A stretch of 64,000 bases of DNA, from NCBI RefSeq assembly GCF_002210285.1, contig NZ_MWQE01000008.1, positions 62,001 to 126,000 on the forward strand, written 5' to 3'. Below, in pieces: positions 8,962 through 16,307 of the stretch (positions within the stretch are counted from its first letter, which is position 1; every line of letters starts with the position of its first letter). Below the pieces are notes generated by a model. It was not told where the DNA came from and ran no database searches. It was given only the letters and a program-made list of their open reading frames with translations. The translations under genes were made by a program, and so were the position numbers. Source of the DNA: Fibrobacter sp. UWR2 (GTDB lineage Bacteria > Fibrobacterota > Fibrobacteria > Fibrobacterales > Fibrobacteraceae).

Positions 8962-8969
8962 TATATTGC
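8962..8969 (+). promoter_or_regulatory. TATATTGC -7-like element
   Basis: TTGCTATATTGCC, a near match to TAnnTTTG, lies 18 nt before the ATG at 8988, with room for the AAAAAGGAGAAA ribosome site in between. It would start a short transcript leader for the zinc-ribbon gene. Confidence 0.35.
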
Positions 8970-8987
8970 CCCCAAAAAGGAGAAACG

Positions 8988-9806
8988 ATGATTTGCAAGA
9001 AGTGCGGTAGAAAATACAACGACGACATGCCCAAATGCCTGTGGTGCGACGCACCGAACGAAGGTCCGGACAACGCCCCCGAAACTGAGACCCAAACATC
9101 CGACGAGCAGCAAAGCGCATTCAACCAGGAAGAGCCTGAAAATGTCGTGCGCGGCAAGAGCGCCATCCTCTGGACAAAGATTGTCATCGTCCTGGGCGTT
9201 ATCGTCGGGCTTTTTTCTGAATTTGCCATTATTGTTGTCAAGCCCTACCTGGAATCATCAGTGAACAAAGCCGCGATTCAGCCAACAATGTTCCTCGGTA
9301 CCGCATTTGCATTCCTCTTTTACCTGTTCCTGGTCTTCGTATTCTGCTGTGTTCTCCTCGTCGCGGCATTCAAGTCCTGTAGATGGCTTTACAATACCGT
9401 CAAGACATTGCGTAAGTTCACAGCAACGACCTTTTCGCCCATTGCCGCCGCAATCTGTACTCTAATTCCCGGGTTTTGCGGAATTTTCGACTACTACATT
9501 TTCAAGGATATCCTCAACCGCCAAGAAAAAACGCTCGCACAACGGAAGGCCAAGTTTGTCGCGCCGGCCCCCGGGATGCTCAAGTGGATTCTCATGTTGT
9601 CGGTCGTAAGCCTCATCCCCTCTGTCGGCTACGAACAGATCGCCCTCCGCATGCTCTCCCTCGCCTTAATCGTTTCTGCCGCTGTAGTCTACATCAAGGT
9701 CATGACGGTAATCATCGAGAACGAGAAGACTCTCTCTATCATCCGCGAGCGCGAACTCCTGGAACGCAAAGTCGATGAAATCCTCGCCCAGCGGGAAAAA
9801 CAATAA
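8988..9806 (+). CDS. Zinc-ribbon membrane protein, uncharacterised
   Basis: About 272 residues from the ATG at 8988, chosen because AAGGAG lies 7 nt upstream; the open frame begins ten codons earlier. The N-terminus is a rubredoxin-like zinc ribbon (CKKCGRKYNDDMPKCLWCD, Cys pairs spaced CxxC and CxxC). A polar linker leads to four or five hydrophobic segments (about 48-70, 88-115, 135-160, 195-235). The C-terminus is a charged coiled-coil-like helix (IIRERELLERKVDE). Such zinc-ribbon plus membrane proteins are common and mostly unannotated. Nothing in the neighbours suggests a function. Confidence 0.65.
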   Translation: MICKKCGRKYNDDMPKCLWCDAPNEGPDNAPETETQTSDEQQSAFNQEEPENVVRGKSAILWTKIVIVLGVIVGLFSEFAIIVVKPYLESSVNKAAIQPTMFLGTAFAFLFYLFLVFVFCCVLLVAAFKSCRWLYNTVKTLRKFTATTFSPIAAAICTLIPGFCGIFDYYIFKDILNRQEKTLAQRKAKFVAPAPGMLKWILMLSVVSLIPSVGYEQIALRMLSLALIVSAAVVYIKVMTVIIENEKTLSIIRERELLERKVDEILAQREKQ

Positions 9807-9832
9807 ACTTTTTTACTACTATTACTTATACT

Positions 9833-10189
9833 ATGAGTGAAAACTGCCTTTTCTGCAAAATCATCAAGGGTGAAATCCCTTCCAAGAAAATCTACGAAGA
9901 CGATGACGTTTTCGCCTTCTACGACATAGCCCCGCAGGCCCCGGTGCACTTTCTGGTGGTGCCGAAGCGCCATATCGCGACCATCATGGACATGAAGCCC
10001 GAAGACTGCGAGCTCGTGGGCAAGATGCTTTACCGCGCACAGCTCATCGCGAAGGACCTCGGCCTCGAAGAGGGCGGCGCCCGTTTCGTGTTCAACTGCA
10101 AGGCTGATGCCGGCCAGACGGTATTCCACATCCACCTGCACGTCGTTGGCGGGCAGCAGATGGGCTGGCCTCCGTTCCCGACCGTCTAG
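9833..10189 (+). CDS. hinT: HIT family (HinT-type) nucleotide hydrolase
   Basis: This 118-residue protein carries the histidine triad HIHLHVVGG near its C-terminus (about 103-111) and the N-terminal CLFCKIIKGEIPSKKIYEDD signature of the HinT branch. Family members hydrolyse purine nucleoside phosphoramidates such as AMP-lysine. The length is normal. The ATG at 9833 has no obvious Shine-Dalgarno. recO follows after 26 nt, so the two may share a transcript. Confidence 0.92.
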   Translation: MSENCLFCKIIKGEIPSKKIYEDDDVFAFYDIAPQAPVHFLVVPKRHIATIMDMKPEDCELVGKMLYRAQLIAKDLGLEEGGARFVFNCKADAGQTVFHIHLHVVGGQQMGWPPFPTV

Positions 10190-10215
10190 GCAAACCGCGC
10201 CGCCGGCGCTAGAAG

Positions 10216-10953
10216 ATGATCAAGTCCCGTGCCATAGTCCTGCACCGCTACGCCTACAGCGACTCCAGCTGGATCGTGAAGGCGCTTACGGAGGAATGCG
10301 GCATTGTCTCCTTCATCGTGAAGGGAGGCAAGCGCAAGGAGTCGCCCTTCAAGGGCGCGCTCGACCCGCTCGCCCTGAGCGAAGTCGTATTCCGCGAAAA
10401 CCCGAACGCAGAACTGCTGTTCGTGAAAGAAGCTAGCGTCATCGAATGGCACCCCCACCTGCGCGAAAACCTCCTGAAAACGGCGAAGGCGCAGGTCATG
10501 ACCGAAATCGTATTGCGGTACGCGCCCGCAGGCGTCCCGCTCGAAGGGGAATTCTCGCTACTGGAAAATGCGCTCGCCGCGCTCGATGCCGTGAACAGTA
10601 GATCAGGCATTTTCGCCCGCTGGCTACTTGGCATCTGTGACCTGTGGGGCTATACGCTCGACATGCACACCTGCAGCCGCTGCGGTCAAGCGATCGAGGG
10701 CGCTCCAGCGGATTTCCACCCGGAAACGGGCGCTTTTGTCTGCAAAAATTGTCTCGGAGTCGAAACTCCCCGCGCCAGGAAGGAAACTCTCGACGGTTTT
10801 TACGCACTACGCTCAGACAACGAGCCTGCGACTCCGGAATATGTCGAAAATGCGCTCCTCGCCTACCTGCGCAACCACATCGGGTTCATGCGCGAAATAA
10901 ACTCGCTCAAATTTCTAAATGAAACACGCAAGTTATTTCCGGAAGTACAATAA
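10216..10953 (+). CDS. recO: DNA repair protein RecO
   Basis: This 245-residue protein matches RecO: an N-terminal OB-fold (KSRAIVLHRYAYSDSSWIVKAL, ISFIVKGGKRKESPFKGAL with the loader Gly/Lys patch), a helical middle and a C-terminal zinc site (CSRCGQ and CKNCLG at about 153-176). RecO with RecR loads RecA on SSB-coated gaps. The zinc Cys residues are all present. It lies directly downstream of hinT; the ribosome site is weak (AGAAG). Confidence 0.93.
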   Translation: MIKSRAIVLHRYAYSDSSWIVKALTEECGIVSFIVKGGKRKESPFKGALDPLALSEVVFRENPNAELLFVKEASVIEWHPHLRENLLKTAKAQVMTEIVLRYAPAGVPLEGEFSLLENALAALDAVNSRSGIFARWLLGICDLWGYTLDMHTCSRCGQAIEGAPADFHPETGAFVCKNCLGVETPRARKETLDGFYALRSDNEPATPEYVENALLAYLRNHIGFMREINSLKFLNETRKLFPEVQ

Positions 10954-10997
10954 GACCAAACCCCAACATAATTGCTAAATTTTACACGCTGAGAAAA

Positions 10998-11023
10998 GCG
11001 CGGTTTATAAGCGCGGTTCATAA
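10998..11023 (+). repeat. 13-bp tandem direct repeat ahead of panB
   Basis: GCGCGGTTTATAA (10998-11010) is followed at once by GCGCGGTTCATAA (11011-11023), one mismatch. It lies between a TAAATTTT promoter-like motif (10974-10981) and the panB ribosome site, so it is in the likely mRNA leader. Confidence 0.6.
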
Positions 11024-11035
11024 ATAGGAGATGCT

Positions 11036-11782
11036 ATGCTTACTGCGGAAAATATCCGCGCCTTGAAGGGCACGGGCAAGAAAGTTTCGATGATTACCGC
11101 CTACGACTTCGCATTCGCCCAGATGGCAGAAGCCGCCGGAGTCGACCAGATTCTCGTGGGTGACAGCCTCGCGAACACCATGCTCGGCTACAAGAGCACC
11201 CGCGAAATCGGCATGACCGAAATGCTCATCTTCGTTGCCGCCGTCTGCCGCGGCGCACCCAACACACACGTAGTGGCCGACATGCCCTACCTGAGCGACA
11301 AGGATCCGCAAACCGCATACGATAACGCTAAGCGCTTCATGGACTTAGGTGCGGCAAGCGTCAAACTCGAGGGCACCCCCGAAGGCGTCATCGAATACCT
11401 GCGCAGCAAGGACATTCCCGTCTGCGCACACCTCGGGCTGCTCCCGCAGACTGCCGAAAACTTCAAGCAGAAGGGCAAGACCGAAGAAGAGGCCCGCGCC
11501 ATCGAAGAAGCCGCCAAGTTCGTGGATAGCCTCGGCTGTTTCGAAACCGTACTCGAGCACATCCCCGAAGAACTCGGCAAAAAGATTACCGGCGAGGTGA
11601 AAAGCGTCACCATCGGTATCGGCGGCGGCAAGTTCACCGACGGACACGTGCTCGTGATGCATGATGCGCTCGGAATGCACCCGCGCAAGCTCCCGCCGTT
11701 CGCCACGAAGTTCGTCGACATGTATTCCCTGGGCGTAGAAGGCATGCGCAAGTACGTGGAGAGCGTGAAGAACGAAGCTTGA
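11036..11782 (+). CDS. panB: 3-methyl-2-oxobutanoate hydroxymethyltransferase
   Basis: This 248-residue protein is a PanB TIM barrel: MITAYDFAFAQMAEAAGVD at the start, the DSL...MLGYKST metal/ketoacid site (Asp45-type), VVADMPYL, ASVKLEG, HLGLLPQ and IGIGGG motifs. It adds a hydroxymethyl group from methylene-tetrahydrofolate to 2-oxoisovalerate, the first step to pantothenate and coenzyme A. It is slightly short for the family (about 264) at the C-terminus. AGGAGATGCT provides the ribosome site. No panC is adjacent. Confidence 0.94.
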   Translation: MLTAENIRALKGTGKKVSMITAYDFAFAQMAEAAGVDQILVGDSLANTMLGYKSTREIGMTEMLIFVAAVCRGAPNTHVVADMPYLSDKDPQTAYDNAKRFMDLGAASVKLEGTPEGVIEYLRSKDIPVCAHLGLLPQTAENFKQKGKTEEEARAIEEAAKFVDSLGCFETVLEHIPEELGKKITGEVKSVTIGIGGGKFTDGHVLVMHDALGMHPRKLPPFATKFVDMYSLGVEGMRKYVESVKNEA

Positions 11783-11839
11783 TCCCGTCGATAGAATTTT
11801 TTCCACCGACAATTGATAAAATTTTTGATGCTAGGCAAA

Positions 11840-11870
11840 AAAAATCTCGTCGCTGACGAGATTTTTCTGT
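11840..11870 (+). terminator. Rho-independent terminator after panB
   Basis: AAAAATCTCGTC (11840-11851) pairs with GACGAGATTTTT (11855-11866) across a 3-nt loop; A and T runs on both sides make it usable from either strand. Confidence 0.85.
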
Positions 11871-11944
11871 AGATGTTACGAAAATCACAATTAATTCTTT
11901 GAGTATCATTAAGTTACAAGCAAAAAATATTGACGCCGGCAAAA

Positions 11945-12039
11945 GGAGCCAAATCGCCTGGAAAGCGCGTAGTTACTGGGCTCCAGCGATTTTACATACA
12001 AACTAATTTTCGCATTCCCTAAGACAAAAAAATTGTCTT
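11945..12039 (+). other. Structured leader or small RNA candidate
   Basis: This gene-free stretch upstream of the histone-like gene contains AAATCGCCTGGA (11951-11962) complementary, with one bulge, to TCCAGCGATTT (11982-11992). GGAGCC (11945-11950) can instead pair with GGCTCC (11979-11984), which overlaps the first stem, so the two folds exclude each other. A third hairpin, AAGACAA/TTGTCTT, lies at 12021-12039. The rest of 11871-12084 is AT-rich with no ORF. Confidence 0.3.
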
Positions 12040-12084
12040 GTCAATAGTTTTTTGAAAAAAAATGAAAAAATTTTTAAAAAGGTG

Positions 12085-12113
12085 TTGATTTTTTGTGAAA
12101 ATAAAGTTATTTT
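12085..12113 (+). promoter_or_regulatory. Promoter of the histone H1-like gene
   Basis: TTGATT (12085-12090) and TATTTT (12108-12113) are separated by 17 bp. The region is very AT-rich, as expected for a strongly expressed gene. Transcription would start near 12120, leaving a leader of about 36 nt with AAAAAAGGAAGA as ribosome site. Confidence 0.55.
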
Positions 12114-12155
12114 AATGTCATCAAAACAATTAACCCTCAAAAAAGGAAGAATACA

Positions 12156-12419
12156 ATGGCTACAACAAAGAAACCCGCTGCTAAGAAACCCGCTGCCAAG
12201 AAGGCTGTCGCCGCTAAGAAGCCGGCTGCCAAGAAGGTCGCCGCCAAGAAGCCCGCTGCCAAGAAGGCTCCGGCTAAGAAGGCTGCTCCGGCCAAGAAGG
12301 CTGCTGCTAAGAAGCCGGCCGCCAAGAAGGTCGCTGCCAAGAAGCCGGCCGCCAAGAAGGTTGCCGCTAAGAAGCCGGCTGCCAAGAAGGCTCCTGCTAA
12401 GAAGGCTGCCAAGAAGTAA
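12156..12419 (+). CDS. Histone H1-like Lys/Ala-rich DNA-binding protein
   Basis: This 87-residue protein is almost entirely KPAAKK, KKVAAKK and KAPAKK repeats with no hydrophobic core, like bacterial histone H1 homologs (Hc1/AlgP type C-terminal tails). It should bind DNA through the basic repeats and help condense the nucleoid. The DNA is correspondingly repetitive (9-15-nt units such as AAGAAGCCGGCTGCC), so copy number of repeats may vary between strains. It has its own promoter and a strong terminator, so it is monocistronic and probably abundant. The repetitive sequence prevents finer classification. Confidence 0.8.
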   Translation: MATTKKPAAKKPAAKKAVAAKKPAAKKVAAKKPAAKKAPAKKAAPAKKAAAKKPAAKKVAAKKPAAKKVAAKKPAAKKAPAKKAAKK

Positions 12420-12440
12420 TTCTTCTTTGCTCTCTTTTTG

Positions 12441-12473
12441 GAAAGGACCCGCTCTGCGGGCCCTTTCTTTTTT
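12441..12473 (+). terminator. Rho-independent terminator of the histone-like gene
   Basis: GAAAGGACCCGC pairs with GCGGGCCCTTTC (one mismatch) around a TCT loop and is followed by TTTTTT. Confidence 0.88.
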
Positions 12474-12487
12474 GTCGCGCTTATTGC

Positions 12488-12495
12488 TATCTTTA
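12488..12495 (+). promoter_or_regulatory. TATCTTTA element 4 nt before ATG (leaderless candidate)
   Basis: TTGCTATCTTTA ends 4 nt before the ATG at 12500 and no Shine-Dalgarno is present. The same 4-nt gap is seen upstream of nrdR and the GT2 gene. Confidence 0.4.
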
Positions 12496-12499
12496 ACGC

Positions 12500-12865
12500 A
12501 TGATTTCGGAAAAAGACCTCGAAGAACTCCAGAAAATTCCCCTAGACGAACGCGTCAAGCGCGTCGAAGCCCTCCTCGAAAAGAAGGAAAACCCGCGCGG
12601 ATTCGAACTCGGACTCCTCCTCGCCCTCAAAATGGGTCAGGAAATCCGCGAGAAGAAACCTCTCGGGAGCGAATCGGGCGACCTCGTCGCCAGCTGGAGC
12701 GACAAGTATTCCGAATACCTCATCGAAGAAGCCATCGCCAGTGCGAAGGAATTCATGCTCCATCCGGGCGCCATCGCCGAAAAGATCAAGGCGGGCATGA
12801 ACAAGTTTGAGCAGAAACCGGAAGAAGGGCAACAGGATGCCGCGCCGGAGGCCAACAATGGCTAA
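12500..12865 (+). CDS. Uncharacterised small acidic protein
   Basis: This 121-residue protein is charged and mostly helical ([20 protein letters not shown], then [13 protein letters not shown]) and ends in a Pro/Glu/Ala tail. There is no signal peptide or membrane segment, so it should be cytoplasmic. Its last 8 nt overlap the start of the Ppx/GppA-family gene, suggesting coupled translation and perhaps a shared function. I recognise no family. Confidence 0.65.
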   Translation: MISEKDLEELQKIPLDERVKRVEALLEKKENPRGFELGLLLALKMGQEIREKKPLGSESGDLVASWSDKYSEYLIEEAIASAKEFMLHPGAIAEKIKAGMNKFEQKPEEGQQDAAPEANNG

Positions 12866-13835
12866 CAAGCTGCTTGCCACCATCGATATCGGGAGCATGA
12901 GCTGCATTATGCTCATCGCCGCCTTCGAGGACGGGAAACTCGTCCCGAAACTCCAGAAAGTGAAAATCTGCAAGCTCGGCGAAGATATATACGAGCACGG
13001 GCGCATTACCGAGAAGAAAATCCAGGAACTTGTCGACGTGATGACGTCGTTCCGCATGGACCTGCACGCCCTGGGCGCCGACATCCAGGCAGCCGCCATG
13101 ACAGAAGCCATGCGCAAGGCAGAAAACCAGGAAGAAGTCGTCGATGCGGTCGAAAAGGCACTCTGGTTCCGCCCGCAAATTATCAGCGGCGAAGAAGAGG
13201 GCAAGCTCACCTACCGTTCCGTGAAGGAATGGCACGGCGAAGGCATCGTCACCATCGACATCGGCGGCGGTTCGACCGAACTCAGTAACGGCGAGACCAC
13301 GTTCTCGATTCCCGTGGGCGCTCTCAAGATGTTCAAGGCGATGGGCCCCATCCCGGGCCCCGAATACAAGAAGTTCGTCAAGGAAACTTTCAAGGAAGTG
13401 AGCTTCAAGGGCATGACCAAGAAGCCCGTCTACCTTATCGGCGGTACGGGAACCGCTCTCGCCATGGTATTCCTGGACAAGCAGAAGTTCGACTACAAGG
13501 CCATCGAAGGGCTCGAGATGAGCATCGCCGACCTCGACGCCGTCACCACACGCATTTCGAACCTCTCGAAGGAACTCCGCGCGATGCTTCCCGGACTCGA
13601 GAACGGCCGCAGCGACGTCATCATCTGCGGGCTGTTCTGGCTCAAGTCGCTCCTGGAGAAGTTGCGCGTCGAAAGATTCTTCATCAGCACTGCCGGCATC
13701 CGCTTTGGCCTGCTGTACCCGCCGGAACCCGAGCCAGAAGCAAAACCGAAGGCGAAAAAGACTCCGCCCTGGCTGAAGAAGAAGGAAGAGAATTCCGCCG
13801 TTGAAGGTGAGGAAGGCGCAACCGACGCTGAATAA
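12858..13835 (+). CDS. Ppx/GppA phosphatase family protein
   Basis: About 325 residues from the ATG at 12858; the open frame begins 17 codons earlier but inside the previous gene without support. It has the ASKHA-fold landmarks of the family: ATIDIGSMSC (phosphate-1), a GEEEGKLTY loop, TIDIGGGSTEL (phosphate-2) and YLIGGTGTALAM (adenosine). Family enzymes split exopolyphosphate or pppGpp. It is short, lacking the C-terminal HD-like half of long Ppx proteins, and ends in a Lys/Glu-rich tail. Which substrate it uses cannot be told. The gene ends 7 nt before a REP-like repeat. Confidence 0.85.
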   Translation: MANKLLATIDIGSMSCIMLIAAFEDGKLVPKLQKVKICKLGEDIYEHGRITEKKIQELVDVMTSFRMDLHALGADIQAAAMTEAMRKAENQEEVVDAVEKALWFRPQIISGEEEGKLTYRSVKEWHGEGIVTIDIGGGSTELSNGETTFSIPVGALKMFKAMGPIPGPEYKKFVKETFKEVSFKGMTKKPVYLIGGTGTALAMVFLDKQKFDYKAIEGLEMSIADLDAVTTRISNLSKELRAMLPGLENGRSDVIICGLFWLKSLLEKLRVERFFISTAGIRFGLLYPPEPEPEAKPKAKKTPPWLKKKEENSAVEGEEGATDAE

Positions 13836-13842
13836 TCCATGG

Positions 13843-13922
13843 ACCCTATCTCCCCAAAGGGGATAACTCTACTACGGCAACAAGTTGCCAAGTATCGTAT
13901 AGCATCTTCGATGCTCCAGGGT
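13843..13922. repeat. REP-like repeat, copy 1 (54-nt conserved core)
   Basis: The core 13850-13903 matches 61987-62040 in inverted orientation at 51 of 54 positions by hand alignment. It contains GGCAACAAGTTGCC, itself nearly palindromic. Flanking arms ACCCT (13843-13847) and AGGGT (13918-13922) pair with each other, and an extra hairpin GCATC-TTC-GATGC (13902-13914) is present only here. It fills the gap between two convergent genes. Confidence 0.85.
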
Positions 13923-13931
13923 GACAGTTGC

Positions 13932-14951
13932 TTACACTTCAACGAGTGTCGCGACGAGGCAAGAAACCTTCGTGGCGCCGCTACCCGCAAAATCAATATC
14001 CTGCCCGCGCTTCCATGCAGTGCGGGCTTCTTTATACACCGACTTGACGGCGGCAAGCACGTCACGCGCAAAGGAATCGAGCGCGAATTCGCTGTAGTTG
14101 GAACTCACCATGATGAACCCGTTCTGGTTCAGGGCCTGCGCACATTCTGCAACGAGCGGCATCAGGTGTTCGCGCACGTTGAAGTTCAGGCCCTTGAAGC
14201 GCGCGAAACTCGGCGGGTCGAGCACGATTCCGTCGAACTTGAAGCCCTTCTTGATAGCCCAGCGCACGTATTCGAGCGCGTTCCCGCGGAAAAATTCACC
14301 TGGGCGCAGGTCGAGACCGTTCAGCGCGTAGTTTTCGCGGCCCTTGTCGAGAATCTTGCCGCTGATGTCGGCGTTTGTCGCAACTGCAGCACCCCCGAGG
14401 CGCGCGTGCACCGAGAAACTGCACGTGTAACTAAAGAGGTTGAGGAAACGCGGCCCGTTTATACCAGTATCGGACGCAGGTTTATCGCTGGCGTTAGACT
14501 GCGCGCCGACAGGAACTGCACCGGTCATCGCGCGGAAGCGGTCTTCCACCTCGAGGCGCACGTGACGCATGTCGAGGAACAGCCCCGGGTTGACAGTATC
14601 AAGTAAGTCCACATGGAAGCGCGCGTTGCCTTCTCGTACCGTACCTACGGCAGCCTCGCGGGTTCCGAAAGCCACCTCCATAGGCGCGTTCTCAAGCGAC
14701 TTGCCCGAGCGGGAGAGACGCTCCTTCACCACAATGCACGCGGGGTTGAACATCGCGGCCACCGCATCCACGAACTCGCGGCGACGCGGGAGCATCTCCG
14801 ACCCAAAGAACTGCACCTGCAGGCGGTCGCCGAAGCGGTCGAGCGTAAGCCCCGGAAAGCCATCGGCGGCTCCGTTCACAATGCGATAAGCGTCCGTCAC
14901 ATCGAACAGCGGCGAACGTTTTTCATTTGCAATTTCTAGGAGATGACGCAT
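13932..14951 (-). CDS. Class I SAM-dependent RNA methyltransferase (RlmI/RlmK-like)
   Basis: About 339 residues from the ATG at 14951, 14 nt after the nrdR stop; the longer open frame runs antisense-like through nrdR and is ignored. The N-terminal part (RSPLFDVTDAYRIVNGAADG, GLTLDRFGD) is the linker domain of the RlmI family, but the PUA domain usually in front is absent. The methyltransferase core has NLFSYTCSFSVHA (SAM motif I), the LDPPSFAR catalytic-loop motif and SSNYSEF. The family makes m5C in 23S rRNA; the precise target is unknown. It probably shares a transcript with nrdR. Confidence 0.85.
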   Translation of the reverse strand: MRHLLEIANEKRSPLFDVTDAYRIVNGAADGFPGLTLDRFGDRLQVQFFGSEMLPRRREFVDAVAAMFNPACIVVKERLSRSGKSLENAPMEVAFGTREAAVGTVREGNARFHVDLLDTVNPGLFLDMRHVRLEVEDRFRAMTGAVPVGAQSNASDKPASDTGINGPRFLNLFSYTCSFSVHARLGGAAVATNADISGKILDKGRENYALNGLDLRPGEFFRGNALEYVRWAIKKGFKFDGIVLDPPSFARFKGLNFNVREHLMPLVAECAQALNQNGFIMVSSNYSEFALDSFARDVLAAVKSVYKEARTAWKRGQDIDFAGSGATKVSCLVATLVEV

Positions 14952-14965
14952 GGTAAAAAGCCGCG

Positions 14966-15412
14966 TCAAGCCTTGTCCATCGACTTGATCTGGTCGACGA
15001 ACTCGCCCACTTCCTTGAACTCGCGGTAGATGGAGGCGAAACGCACATAGGCGACCGGGTCGAGTTTCTTGAGTTCCTGCATCACGAGGTTGCCGATGGT
15101 ATCGTAGCCCACCTCGGAATTGTCGTTCACCGGCAGGGCGTTCTCGACGCGGGTTGCCAGTTCTTCGATATCCTCGGACGTAAGCGGACGCTTCTTGCAC
15201 GAGTTCATGATGCCGCGAATCAGCTTTTCGCGCTGGAAAGGTTCCTTCTCGCCACTCCGCTTGACAACCGTCAAAGGCTGCATTTCGATATACTCGCGGG
15301 TCGTGAACCTGCGGCCGCAGGCCAGGCACTCACGCCGTCTGCGGATGGCGGTTCCACTCACGCGGCTATCGACCACCTTGTCGTTGTCGTTCTTGCAAAA
15401 GGGGCAAATCAT
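14966..15412 (-). CDS. nrdR: Transcriptional repressor NrdR
   Basis: This 148-residue protein has the NrdR layout: N-terminal zinc ribbon (MICPFCKNDNDKVVDSR ... CLACGRRFTTRE, four Cys) and an ATP-cone domain (VVKRSGEKEPFQREKLIRGI). It represses ribonucleotide reductase genes in response to dATP/ATP. No nrd gene is in the window. The start codon has no Shine-Dalgarno and TATATTCT lies 4 nt upstream, so it may be a leaderless transcript. Confidence 0.96.
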   Translation of the reverse strand: MICPFCKNDNDKVVDSRVSGTAIRRRRECLACGRRFTTREYIEMQPLTVVKRSGEKEPFQREKLIRGIMNSCKKRPLTSEDIEELATRVENALPVNDNSEVGYDTIGNLVMQELKKLDPVAYVRFASIYREFKEVGEFVDQIKSMDKA

Positions 15413-15416
15413 GGCT

Positions 15417-15424
15417 AGAATATA
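15417..15424 (-). promoter_or_regulatory. TATATTCT element 4 nt before nrdR
   Basis: On the minus strand CTATATTCT ends 4 nt before the nrdR ATG. It fits the TAnnTT-type -7 element and a leaderless transcript. Confidence 0.4.
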
Positions 15425-15459
15425 GGATATTTTGCGGGAAAAAGCAATTATTTTCTCGC

Positions 15460-16128
15460 TCAGTCCTTGATGCAGCGGACACTGATCAGAGTATTCTTTC
15501 GGTTTTCGAACCAGCCCGTAGTGTCATTTTCGAAGCGAAGGTTCAAGGTAAAGGCCTCGTCGTCATCGATTTCGGCGGAACTCCAGAAGAACGCCCCGGA
15601 ATTAATGATGGAGAGACGCCCTTCGCCACGGGTTTCGCTCCTGTCAAGCGCGACTCCCCCGGGGAGCGCCGTAAAACCATAGTCATCCGTACCGGCAGAA
15701 TAGTTGCCCTTCTCGTTCCAGGCCGTCGTCGCCTTGAGCTTACCGCCCGCAACCTTGGTGCCCCCGGCAAAATCGACCAGGGTCGTCCAGTCGTCTTCAC
15801 TCGGCAGGCGCCAACCGCGCGGGCACGCCTTCATGGCGGCATCCCAGTCGTAGAAGCACCCGTACATGGTAAACGCCTCAAACTCCCGGCACACGCTGCC
15901 TTCCATATCGTAGTTGAGGTTCTCCGCCATCCACACCTGCTCGCCAATCTGCACGGTCTTGTAAGTCTGACCATCGCGCAAGTCCTTGAGTGTTCCGGCA
16001 TCGACATCATAATTCACGAAGGAACCACTGGACGTATCGTCACCGCAGGCAGCAAGCATCAACGACAAGAAGAGTGCCGCACATCCCGTGCCCACTGCGC
16101 CCCAAAAATTCCTGACCTTGATACTCAT
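15460..16128 (-). CDS. FISUMP-domain lipoprotein
   Basis: This 222-residue protein has a signal peptide with lipobox LAACGDD (Cys28-like), then the Fibrobacter succinogenes major paralogous domain: TVQIGEQVWMAENLNYD, CFYDWDAAMKACPRGWRLPS, GTDDYGFTALPGG, FWSSAEIDDDEAFTLNL and SVRCIKD at the very end. FISUMP proteins are numerous in Fibrobacter; the fold relates to formylglycine-type/C-lectin-like domains, and their role is unknown. A strong GGAGG lies ahead of the ATG. It is a single gene on the minus strand. Confidence 0.93.
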   Translation of the reverse strand: MSIKVRNFWGAVGTGCAALFLSLMLAACGDDTSSGSFVNYDVDAGTLKDLRDGQTYKTVQIGEQVWMAENLNYDMEGSVCREFEAFTMYGCFYDWDAAMKACPRGWRLPSEDDWTTLVDFAGGTKVAGGKLKATTAWNEKGNYSAGTDDYGFTALPGGVALDRSETRGEGRLSIINSGAFFWSSAEIDDDEAFTLNLRFENDTTGWFENRKNTLISVRCIKD

Positions 16129-16170
16129 TCCTGCCCTCCATCAAGTATTGCGTGCATAAGAAATATAAAA

Positions 16171-16203
16171 AGGAGATGGCGGCTCGGAGGCCGCCATGAC
16201 GTT
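16171..16203 (-). terminator. Second terminator hairpin for tkt (duplicated element)
   Basis: On the minus strand ATGGCGGC pairs with GCCGCCAT and is followed by CTCCTTTTT. Its 26-bp unit (16178-16203) is repeated exactly at 16242-16267. Confidence 0.65.
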
Positions 16204-16234
16204 ATAAATGGCGGCGCAATGGTCGACATGAAAA

Positions 16235-16267
16235 TAAAAAAGGCGGCTCGGAGGCCGCCATGACGTT
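16235..16267 (-). terminator. First terminator hairpin for tkt
   Basis: On the minus strand GGCGGC-CTCCGA-GCCGCC is followed by TTTTTTATTTT. The 26-bp unit 16242-16267 is identical to 16178-16203, so the tkt terminator is a tandem duplication with 38 bp in between. Confidence 0.75.
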
Positions 16268-16307
16268 TTTTACAGAGGAATGTCGACGCGAATCGCGAGC
16301 GATTGCC

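Noticed and set aside
12137-12412. A 91-codon minus-strand frame rich in FLAAGFLA, looking like a membrane protein
   Set aside because: It is the complement of the Lys/Ala repeats of the histone-like gene; the hydrophobic look is an artefact of the codons.
12156-12419. Tandem repeats considered as a CRISPR-like array
   Set aside because: The units are contiguous, vary in length and encode a Lys/Ala protein in one frame; there are no spacers.
13839-14606. A 255-codon plus-strand frame after the Ppx/GppA gene
   Set aside because: It begins inside the REP-like repeat and is antisense to the methyltransferase gene.
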